Origin: Argyresthia goedartella | Taxonomy: Eukaryota > Arthropoda > Insecta > Lepidoptera > Argyresthiidae | Assembly: GCA_949825045.1 (NCBI GenBank) | Contig: OX463832.1 | Span: 25,910,552 to 25,974,551 of the forward strand | Direction: 5' to 3' | Length of the DNA stretch: 64,000 bases | Shown here: positions 11,711 through 19,959 of the stretch, one piece after another | How the letters are laid out: each line of letters starts with the position of its first letter | Position numbering within the stretch: the first letter of the stretch is position 1 | Made by a program: the position numbers and the translations under genes | Notes under the pieces: generated by a model | What the model was told of the DNA's origin: nothing | The model's database searches: none | Seen by the model: the letters and a program-made list of their open reading frames with translations, nothing else

Positions 11711-11955
11711 TCGACCCGAATGGCCGAGTCGGCAGTGACCCTGCCTACGAAGCGAAGGGTCCCGGGTTCGAGTACCGGTGGGGGAAACATTTGTTTGATG
11801 AGAACTAATGTTTGTACCCTAGTCATGGTTGTTAATCTATCTCAGTATAATATTTATCTATATAAGTATGTGTATCGTTGTCTAGTACCCAAGATACAGG
11901 GAATCCTAGTTTGGGGCTAGATCAATGTGTGTAAATAGTGTCCAAGGTATTATTT
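11711..11955 (+). mobile_element. tRNA-derived SINE, family A
   Basis: The head has GAATGGCCGAGTCGGCAGTG (A-box region) and GGTCCCGGGTTCGAG (B box). The body carries TTTGTACCCTAGTCATGG and GGGGCTAGATCAATGTGTG, and it ends GTCCAAGGTATTATT. The end lies only about 10 bp before the exon 4 splice acceptor. Confidence 0.85.
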
Positions 11956-11965
11956 CATGTTCCAG

Positions 11966-12042
11966 CCGGTTCGTCGGGCAGCTCTTCTGGCGGCGGGCGG
12001 CGCAACGACCTGGACTGCCAGCATTACCAGATGAAGCAGCAG
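11966..12042 (+). CDS. Host gene exon 4 with a GC 5' splice site
   Basis: 77 bp, phase 1 to 0. The acceptor is CATGTTCCAG. It encodes a Ser/Gly linker (SGSSGSSSGGGRR) then NDLDCQHYQMKQQ. The donor reads CAG|GCAAGT, which is GC in place of GT but otherwise a perfect consensus, the typical form of a GC-AG intron. Both flanking junctions keep the reading frame, which supports the call. Confidence 0.8.
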
Positions 12043-12312
12043 GCAAGTATCTCTCCACCGCCCATAGGCTAAGGCGTCGTGCCCACTCCACCGCGGAGAC
12101 CTGGACCGTGATAAAATTCAGAACCTGTAACGGGCAAATGTCTTCTTGAGAAGATCCCCGGTACCCAGAGGCTAAGCTTGGGTCCTGCCATCGCGGTACG
12201 CGTTATGCGTGCTGGTTTTAAAAATTCGTTCTATTGCGGGTCGTACTCCTACACGAGGGGTTTCGTACCATCTACAAGATATCTCAAGACTGCAAAATAA
12301 TAATAAAAAGAT

Positions 12313-12752
12313 ATAAAAAAGCGGCCAAGTGCGGGTCAGACTCGCGCACGAAGGGTTCCGTACCATCATCTATTGAAATGGCAAAAAAAAAACATGTTTG
12401 TTGCATGGGAGCCCTCCTTACATATTTTTTTTAATTTTTAAAGTAAGTAAATTTTAACTAAATATTCTGTGAATATTTCAAGCATCTACCTGTTGCCGTT
12501 ATCAATATCGAGCAAATACGAGCGGAAAGAAACGTTTGTTGTATGGGAGCCCCTTTAAATATCAATGTTATTCGGTTGTTTAGTATTTTTTGTTATAGCG
12601 GCAACAGAAATAAATCATCTGTGAAAATTTCACCTGTCTAACTATCACGGTTCATGAGATACAGCCTGGTGACAGACGGACGGACGGACGGACAGCGGAG
12701 GCTTAGTAATAGGGTCCCGTTTGGCACCCTTCGGGTACGGAACTCCGAAGAT
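12313..12752 (+). repeat. Interspersed repeat family R, near complete copy
   Basis: Head GTGCGGGTCAGACTCG and GAAGGGTTCCGTACCATC, middle ACGTTTGTTGTATGGGAGCC, and tail with GACGGACGGACGGAC, AATAGGGTCCCGTTTGGCAC and GGGTACGGAAC. No open frame. A second partial copy follows at about 12890-13000. Confidence 0.7.
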
Positions 12753-13226
12753 ATATGTCCAAACCTGTTTTCGATACCAGTCCCTACAGATTGTGGACCC
12801 TACGTCAGCCCAATTGTGTCACCGACGACAGTGCGTGGTTCACTGAATAGCGATGCAATCAGACTAATGCAGACATATTAAAACATGTCCTTGTATTGCA
12901 GCAACAGAAATGCACATTCTGTGAAAATTTCAACTCTAACCGTTACGGTTCATCAGATAGAGCCCGTTTACGGGCAGACAGACAGACAGACAGACGGCAC
13001 CCTTAATTGAATACATCGAGCATGTTCTGTTGTTAACGAGGAAGGAAATCAACACGATGCGTGGTATCGTACCTCGTGCCTTAGCGCTGCGCTTTGCGAG
13101 AACCAAAATTAATGTCACGTGATGTGACATTGATCCGACAGAGGCCAAGTTTGCACGGCATGTCCTTTTTGGTACCTTACCCTTCAATTCTTACGGCCTT
13201 ATTAATAAAAGAAGTTATCCACCATG

Positions 13227-13312
13227 TAACTTATACAGTGTTTTGTCTTGCTTTGACATTTGACATTTACTCGACGTATGAGAAGGACCAAACACTGAAT
13301 AAGTTATACAGT
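13227..13312. repeat. Hairpin repeat
   Basis: TAACTTATACAGTGTTTTGTC is mirrored by GACCAAACACTGAATAAGTTA at its right end with small mismatches. It directly abuts a family M MITE. Confidence 0.55.
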
Positions 13313-13317
13313 AAAAA

Positions 13318-13685
13318 ACTTTATCTACACACGTATCATAAACCCTCTTTACTGCGTCCAAAATCCGCACGTTACGACCAGCATAATGATATACTAATTG
13401 GTAAAAACTCATTTCTTATCTTAATATTGACACATTATGACCATAATGTTTCAATTTTCGACAAATTAAGATATGACATTCAAATTTCGAACGCTGACGC
13501 CCGCCTGAGTGCCGCCCCTAGTTTGTCTGTGAAGTTGGTACTACTGAACAAGCTAAACAACTGCAGAGCAATGATCAATGCCATAATGCCGGTCAAACAT
13601 GTGGTTCCTGAACACATCAAAGAGAGCTTATGATATGTGTGTAGATAAACTAGTGTACATATGTAACTGTACATAATTAGGCAAA
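13318..13685 (+). mobile_element. Family M MITE, partial
   Basis: Contains the TATCTACACACGTATCATAA terminus, the GAACGCTGACGCCCGCCTG core, the opposite terminus TTATGATATGTGTGTAGATA, and the start of the second hairpin (TAACTGTACATAATTAGGC). The distal hairpin half is missing. Confidence 0.75.
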
Positions 13686-13689
13686 ATAA

Positions 13690-13800
13690 TTATTATTATT
13701 TGTTGCACAGAAAACACAATGGAAAAAATATAAAGAACAATATGCAAAGGTGAGCTTATTTCTAAAAATAAATATCTTACAGCTAACCTGTGAGGAAAGG
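13690..13800 (+). repeat. Fragment of TTGCACA / GAGCTTATCTCTAAA repeat
   Basis: The pattern TTATTTGTTGCACA followed by AAAGGTGAGCTTATTTCTAAA recurs at 15210, 18060 and 57160. It is probably a non-coding LINE or SINE tail. Confidence 0.5.
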
Positions 13801-13805
13801 AAATA

Positions 13806-14330
13806 GTAGTTTATGTGACTGCTACATAATAGAGGGCATTAATACTCGAGAGTGGGGTTATGAAACGAGCCGAAGGCGAGTTTCATAATAATCACTCGAG
13901 AGTTTTAATGCCTAATTATGTACAGTTACATACACTAGTTTCTCTACACACATATCATAAGCTCTCTTTGATGTGTTCAGGAACCGCATGTTTGACCGGC
14001 ATTGTGGCTCTGCAGTTGTTTAGCTTGTTCTGTAGTACCAACTTCACAGACAAACTAGGGGAGGCACGCAGGCGGGCGTCGGCGTTCGAAATTTGAATGT
14101 CATAATGTGTAGAAAAATTACATATTATGGTCATAATGTGTAATTTTTCAGATAAGAAATGAGTTTTTACCAAGTAGTTTAACATTATGCTGATCGTAAC
14201 GTGCGGTTTTTGTACGCAGTAAAGAGGGTTTATGATGCGTGTGTAGATAAAAATATTTATAGAGAGGTATAAACCAACTCTCGAGTTTCAATGCCCTCCA
14301 TTATGTATCAGTCACATAAACTACTATATT
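13806..14330 (-). mobile_element. Family M MITE, longest composite copy
   Basis: Begins TAGTAGTTTATGTGACTGCT and ends AGTCACATAAACTACTA, so the outer ends are inverted repeats. Inside are the palindromic hairpin (GAAACGAGCCGAAGGCGAG) and then the TATCTACACAC-type unit. This copy suggests that one MITE inserted into another, giving the composite seen elsewhere. Confidence 0.75.
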
Positions 14331-14350
14331 TTATTAGTAAGCCCGTTATA

Positions 14351-14747
14351 TTGGGTGCTTACCTATGAAATTGGCGATTTTTTCCTACAGATTCAGGAGT
14401 TCATAATTCGAGTGATTCAATAGCTATTTCCATTATTTTTTCATTGTTTCAAAGTTAATTTTAATGTTTTCCATTTACATATTAATTTTTCTTCTAATTT
14501 CCAGTTTTATAATTAAAATGTAATCTGCAGAATCAGTTCGTCCTAAATGTCATCCATTTTCATGATGAGATTCGTAATATTTTTTACAGCTGACACTTTT
14601 CAAAACTTAAATCAAATTTGCTATGAGCTAAATGTTTGTATAATTCATGCACACAGAGTTTTAAAAAAAATGCAAATGTTTGTACTGAAAATTGAGTTTC
14701 TGTCACTTTCTCCATAAAAAACGCTGATTTCATAGGTAAGCACCTAA
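14351..14747. mobile_element. Mariner-type MITE with TA target
   Basis: Ends TTGGGTGCTTACCTATGAAA and, inverted, TTTCATAGGTAAGCACCTAA, flanked by TA on both sides. No coding sequence. A related copy is at 43373-43793, for which an empty site exists at 51365. Confidence 0.75.
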
Positions 14748-14807
14748 TAGTATTTGCCCGTGTGTACATGAAGTGTTGTTGATGCGATCCCGCCGTGCTC
14801 GCCCCAG

Positions 14808-14918
14808 GAAGCGGAGGCGCCTCCGCTGGGCCAGTTCCTGCTGCCGCTGCTGAGCACCGACGCCGGCCAGCCCGCGCCGGCGGACCACTTCCTCATACGG
14901 CACGAGGACATCCTGCAG
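14808..14918 (+). CDS. Host gene exon 5
   Basis: 111 bp, phase 0 to 0, acceptor CTCGCCCCAG and donor CAG|GTTGGC. It encodes 37 residues including PPLGQFLLPLLSTDAG and DHFLIRHEDILQ, hydrophobic and probably folded in contrast to exons 2-4. A SINE begins about 24 bp after the donor. Confidence 0.85.
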
Positions 14919-14941
14919 GTTGGCGCAGCAGTCTCTTTGAC

Positions 14942-15187
14942 GAACCGAGTGGCCGAGTCGGCAGTGACCCTGCCTACGAAGCCAAGGGTCACGGGTTCGA
15001 GTCCCGGTGGGGGCAGATGTTTGTTTGATGAGCACGGATGTTTGTACCCTAGTCATGGTTGTCTATCTATCTCAGTATAGTATTTATCTATATAAGTATG
15101 TGTATCGTTGTCTAGTACCCAAGATACAGGGAATCCTAGTTTGGGGCTAGATCAATGTGTGTGAATAGTGTCCAAGGTATTATTATT
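14942..15187 (+). mobile_element. tRNA-derived SINE, family A
   Basis: Same head, body and ATT tail as the copy at 11711. It starts about 24 bp downstream of the exon 5 splice donor. Confidence 0.85.
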
Positions 15188-15209
15188 ATATATAGTGAAT
15201 AATGAGTGG

Positions 15210-15330
15210 AAACACATGAATCAACACTTATGCGCAAAGGCGAGGTTATCTCTAAAAAGAGATTTCTCCCAGCAACCCTAGACAGGGCAGGAAAATGTAA
15301 TGCTAGTGAGGGCAGTCTAGTGCACAGTAA
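15210..15330 (+). repeat. GAGGTTATCTCTAAAAAGAG repeat fragment
   Basis: Shares the AAAGGCGAGNTTATCTCTAAAAAGAGAT pattern with 13690, 18060 and 57160. Confidence 0.45.
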
Positions 15331-15629
15331 ATTAAATAACTACCTTATAGCGTATAAAATATAATTGACCGAGCGAGCGAAGGGCTCCATTTCGACAAGA
15401 CAGGAGGCCGATTTTGCCTCGTCAGAGTAATTGTCAGTTCCGGTCTAGGGGCCACAGTTTCCAAGCGCTCCTTACAAAACTTGGCACACATGTTCCTTGA
15501 ATTAAAAGTTTTTTTTGTCTAGAGCTTTTCGGGGGGTCGGAGTTATGACGTCATTAATTTTTTGTATGGGATTTGTTTTTTGTTTTTTTTCTGAAACCTA
15601 TCGTGTGGGGTATTAAATAAAAGGGCTTC

Positions 15630-15950
15630 ATGACCCGGTTCTAGAAATATACTACACCATTACCTTTCGGCCGCCTGTTTTCTAAAAATCCACGAAATAT
15701 TCTCAAAACATACCAATACAAGTTTGGACTCCTCGAAGTAGGAGACGGATTAGTAAAGAGGATCTATACAGACCATGAGAGTGAGTGAAATAGACTATAA
15801 CTATTTTGAAAAGTCAATAGATTGTATTTTAAATCGCAAAATGTAGTTTACAAGGTTATTGGTGCGGCTACTTTACTACTTGATTTTGATTGATTCTGAA
15901 ATACTTACCTATAAATTGGTTCACAGTCCCCCCTGTTACCGAGGTCTGCT
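15630..15950 (-). repeat. Inverted copy of the 6240-6600 repeat
   Basis: Reverse complement of the repeat in intron 1, ending with GGTTCACAGTCCCCCCTGTTA just before exon 6. Confidence 0.65.
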
Positions 15951-16000
15951 GTAAGATTTGATATTACGATGATAGACAATGTGTCGTGTGCTGTCCCCAG

Positions 16001-16080
16001 CTGCTCGCGTCTGCCGAAGAGAGCGTCCGCACCGACGCGCCCAGCCTACATGCCGCCGCGGAGCCCGCGCCGCTTGCGCC
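16001..16080 (+). CDS. Host gene exon 6
   Basis: 80 bp, phase 0 to 2, acceptor TGCTGTCCCCAG and donor GTGAGT. It encodes LLASAEESVRTDAPSLH and an Ala/Pro-rich end. It continues the helix begun at the end of exon 5 (HEDILQ-LLASAEE). Confidence 0.85.
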
Positions 16081-16347
16081 GTGAGTACTCGCTCTCTCCT
16101 TTCGCTCGTCCCGCCACCGTCGCGGTGAACGCACACCCATCCGCACCGAGCGGATCGACCGCGCTGCTTTTGCACGCAACAGGACGCAGAAAGCCAATTG
16201 TCGTCGATCCTCACCGCCCGCGGATCTGATGACGTTAGCAGGATTTGCGAATTCGGACGATTCCGACGCGTATAATAAGAATTCTAAAATCCTATCTCCG
16301 GTGTCGATAAGTGTGCGTTCACCATTAGGGGATTGGCACCATTCTGC

Positions 16348-17232
16348 CCGGGAAGCGTCTTCTGAAAAGCCCGTGGGGTACAACTTTGGGCCACGTAGTG
16401 CCCCACGTGGGGTACAACTTTGGGCCACGTAGTGCCCCACGTGGGGTACAACTTTGGGCCACGTAGTGCCCCACGTGGGGTACAACTTTGGGCCACGTAG
16501 TGCCCCACGTGGGGTACAACTTTGGGCCACGTAGTGCCCCACGTGGGGTACAACTTTGGGCCACGTAGTGCCCCACGTGGGGTACAACTTTGGGCCACGT
16601 AGTGCCCCACGTGGGGTACAACTTTGGGCCACGTAGTGCCCCACGGGCTTTTTAAGGATTTCTAACCGCTTGAAAAGCCAGAGCGCTAATTTTAGTAATT
16701 CAAAATGTATCCTTCTTACAGTTCAAGTTTGTTCAAGTTACGGCCGATTTTACAATCCTCACTCTCTTTTTTTCTGTAGAATGTGTATTCTCCACTATTG
16801 TTATTGTCAATATTGTCATCCGAGAATGATAACAGCTGCATCAAAATAAAATGACCACAAATCACCGGTGAGAAGTTGTGAACTTGAAACGCACATGCTT
16901 CCCAAAACTGCCTAATAATATTGGATCTCTTTGTTCCACTCATCGATAAGGCACTCAACGCTCTCTTTCTAGTCTAGCGCATGCATCGCACCGCACGCGC
17001 TTGGTGCACTAATCCGCTTTCTCTTTCACACCTAGCGCAAGAGTCATACGCGTTGTACCCCACGGGCTATTCACAAGTTGAGTTGTCAATGTGAGCGCTG
17101 AAAAACCCCGTGTGGCACAACGCAGCGTCGCGCTGTAGCGCTCTGGCTTTTCGGGCGGTTCGAAATTCTGGAAAGCCCGCCGGGCACAACGCGGCAGCGT
17201 TATACCCCACGGGTTTTTCAGAAGACGCACCC
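16348..17232. mobile_element. Element bounded by imperfect inverted repeats, holding a 34-bp tandem array
   Basis: CCCGGGAAGCGTCTTCTGAA with AAGCCCGTGGGGTACAAC at the left (16348-16385) is mirrored at 17194-17232 by GTTATACCCCACGGGTTTTT, CAGAAGACGC and CCCGGGAAG. Related CCCGTGGGGTACAAC-like blocks occur inside (17050-17070, 17100-17130). No transposase is present, so it would be non-autonomous. Confidence 0.6.
16373..16644. repeat. 34-bp minisatellite, 8 near-identical copies
   Basis: The unit contains GTGGGGTACAACTTTGGGCC and ACGTAGTGCCCCAC. Starts fall every 34 bp from 16373 to 16611. Each junction creates the palindrome CCCCACGTGGGG, with a CACGTG core. The 226-codon minus frame here is an artefact, because the array happens to lack stops. 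Confidence 0.9.
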
Positions 17233-17644
17233 GGGAAGCCTCCTCTGAAAACCGTATTGATTGCTTATTTGGCATTTATTTTCGACGAGCAGTTACATAC
17301 AACCTTAGTTTTTGTCGTTTCACTAAACCAGTTTCCCATCAGCGTGCGCTAATCACTGAGCCACGTGCTTACCGCGTACTTGGAGGCAAAGAGTTTCATT
17401 CATCTGAGGTTTGGTTCAAAAACGCGTCACGTGATCTATCAGATAGTCTTGACACTGACCAAATTAATCTCAAATGAGGTTAGCACGCCATACATTAAAA
17501 GAAGAAGTAAATAGAATTTGACGACTTTTTTTGACCATTTCTCTGATTAACGAAACTCTTTACTTAATCTTGTTTTACTTACTTACTATGTGATTCATTT
17601 GTGACCTGACTACGAAACTCTTTGCTTACTTGCTCAACGGGCTC

Positions 17645-17893
17645 CCGAATGGCCGAGTCTGCAGTGACCCTGCCTACGAAGCCAAGGGTCCCGGGTTCGA
17701 GTCCCGGTGGGGGCAAATATTTGTTTAATGAGAATGGATGTTTGTACCCTAGTCATGGTTGTTTATCTATCTAAGTATAATATTTATCTATATAAGTATG
17801 TGTATCGTTGTCTAGTACCCAAGATACAGGGAATCCTAGTTTGGGGCTAGAACAATGTGAGTAAATAGTGTCTAAGGTATTATTATTATTATT
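17645..17893 (+). mobile_element. tRNA-derived SINE, family A
   Basis: Head CGAATGGCCGAGTCTGCAGTG, B box GGTCCCGGGTTCGAGTCCC, body as in the other copies, (ATT)n tail. Confidence 0.85.
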
Positions 17894-18059
17894 ATCATTG
17901 TTGTTATGGAAAAAACTCCTATTCCTTAGCAGTGGGTCGATGTGAGCTGAGCATGATCGAAGTTCGATCGAGGCCCCAGGTTTGAATTCCGACTGGGTCC
18001 TTCCAGCCACGTCCAGGGCTTGTGTGTGCCGTCGCCGCTTCTAGTTCATAATTTTCATA

Positions 18060-18405
18060 ATTCTTTATTGCACAAAGATAGATAAAAAGTTACATTTGTT
18101 GAAAACATATGTACAAAGGCGAGCTTATCTCTAAAAAGAGATCTAACTTATCTATAATAAATAAATGTATTAAATATCTATAAAATATGTAAAATAAAAT
18201 ATCTTTATACCAAACTACTAAATAAGTACCCATAGATACATAAACCTGTACATATAGTAATAATATACATACTATAACTATTATCATGAAAGAGAGAGGA
18301 AGTGCTCTTTTACCTGGTTTTTTAAAGACAAAAGAGTGGGACTGTCTCTTATTTTCCCAGGAAGTGCGTTCCACAGTCGGACCGCCTGCAACCAGAAGGA
18401 GTGCT
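18060..18405. repeat. TTATTGCACAAA repeat, longer copy
   Basis: Shares TTATTGCACAAA, ACAAAGGCGAGCTTATCTCT and a distal GACTGTCTCT...GTTCCACAG block with the copy at 57160-57545. It is probably the 3' end of a LINE read on the opposite strand, but no coding frame survives. Confidence 0.5.
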
Positions 18406-18514
18406 CATATGCCGAGGTGTTGTGCCTTGCCTGATTCCTGCGGTGTGGGGCCAGGATCAGTGTATGTGCCTCTAGTTAAATGTCTAATTGCTTATGACGA
18501 TATGATTATTTCAG

Positions 18515-18594
18515 GAGCTCGGCGCCGCCGCCGGCCTCCGACGAGGGCCCCATAACGCCCATCGAGGAAGCCACGCTGCTCAACTTTGTATGCG
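18515..18594 (+). CDS. Host gene exon 7
   Basis: 80 bp, phase 2 to 1, acceptor TGATTATTTCAG and donor GCG|GTAAGC. It encodes SSAPPPASDEGPITPIEEAT followed by LLNFVC. The frame is consistent with exons 6 and 8. Confidence 0.85.
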
Positions 18595-19455
18595 GTAAGC
18601 ACTTGCACTATGGTAGGGAGAAGTTGGTGTTCAACATAACGTTAACATGGATATGTTTGAAATGACATTTGCCAAAACTATCCTTATAAATATTCTAGTG
18701 GCTCTGTGAGCTGCAGACCTCGTGAGTGTCACTTTCTTTTAATAACATAAACAAACTTATGAATGCACCCGGTTACGTACATGGAGTATGAAATTACCCC
18801 ATGATGAAACCCCCACATCACCGCCATTTTGAAAAATTTCCGAAAACTGAATCGACAAAAAATATCCATTTATATCGAGCCTGCTCACAAAACTTCTCGA
18901 GGATCAGTTGAGAAATGCGGCCTGCAGAGGAGAACATCCGGACACACATCCAGACCTATGAAAGCGTTTTAGCCCTATCCTGAAACGTATACGCTTCCCT
19001 CGCTCGGTCAAAAAACACATACATGTTGTAAATTACAGTCGCGCAGTTGTCCTACTGTAAAATATTCTGAGATCTAATAAGAATTGTGACATTTCAAAGG
19101 ATTTTTTAAAAGCGCCCTATAGCCTTACCGCCTTATTAATAAACGTCTAATAAACCTATTTTAACTAATATGCCGTTATTATTCGTTTGTCTTTGTCTAT
19201 CACTTTGAAATTTGTGTTTGTGAGAAAAGGACAAAGCACATTTTAGCTATCATAGGTTTGATAACTTTTATGAATAAGAAGGCTAGAAAATAAAGTACAG
19301 AACCTTATCTAAATAGACAAGCTTCAGTGTAGATATTTATCACATTTAATAATATTTTTTGAGACATAAAAACTTACCAGGACCTTATTGTGCACGTTTT
19401 CATTTTAATTAAAAATACGGATTTAAAGTATCGTGAAACGGAATGTTTTAGAATG

Positions 19456-19785
19456 TAAACGGGACCCTATTATGTACTAAGCCTCCGCTGTCTGTCTGTC
19501 CGTCTGTCACAAGGCTGTATCTCATGAACCATGATAGTTAGACAGGTGAAATATTCACACATTATTTCTGTAGCCGCTATAACAACAAATAATAAAAAAC
19601 ATAATAAAATAAATATTTAGGATGGCTTCCATACAACAAACGTATTTTTTTTCTCGTATTTGCTCGATATTGATAACAGCAACAAGTAGACGCTTCAAAT
19701 ATTCACAGAAAATTAAAATAAAACAAATATTTGAGGGTAGCCACCCATACAACAAACGTGTTTTTTTTTTGCTGTTTTAATAAAT
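19456..19785 (-). repeat. Family R repeat interrupted by Jockey A (left part)
   Basis: The minus-strand family R sequence breaks off at CTGTTTTAATAAAT and resumes at 24926-25010 with TTTTATAAATAATGGTACAG. The uninterrupted family has TTTTAATAGATAATGGTAC, so the two halves were one copy before the Jockey A insertion. Confidence 0.75.
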
Positions 19786-19959
19786 ATCAATCAAGTTATC
19801 ATCTCACGCACCCATTCTGGGGCGTGGGGAGTCAGGGTCAGATCATCGGATCTCTTCCTGAGGAAGCGCCTCTGTCCACTCCTATGGACAGGTCATCGGG
19901 GGGCCCTCGCGGGCGGTGGAGATCTTCTCACGAGGGGTGTTCCGTTGGATGATCGCCGG

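Noticed and set aside
11711..11790. tRNA gene
   Set aside because: A and B boxes are present, but the cloverleaf is not complete and the sequence continues into a SINE body with an ATT tail; the same holds for all other tRNA-like heads.
13094..13633. 179-codon plus frame
   Set aside because: It runs through a hairpin repeat and a family M MITE. The MITE part recurs in every copy, in different frames.
15964..16644. 226-codon minus-strand open frame with repeats of MGHYVAQSCTPR type
   Set aside because: It is produced by translation of the 34-bp minisatellite, which happens to have no stop in this frame. It has no splice or codon support.
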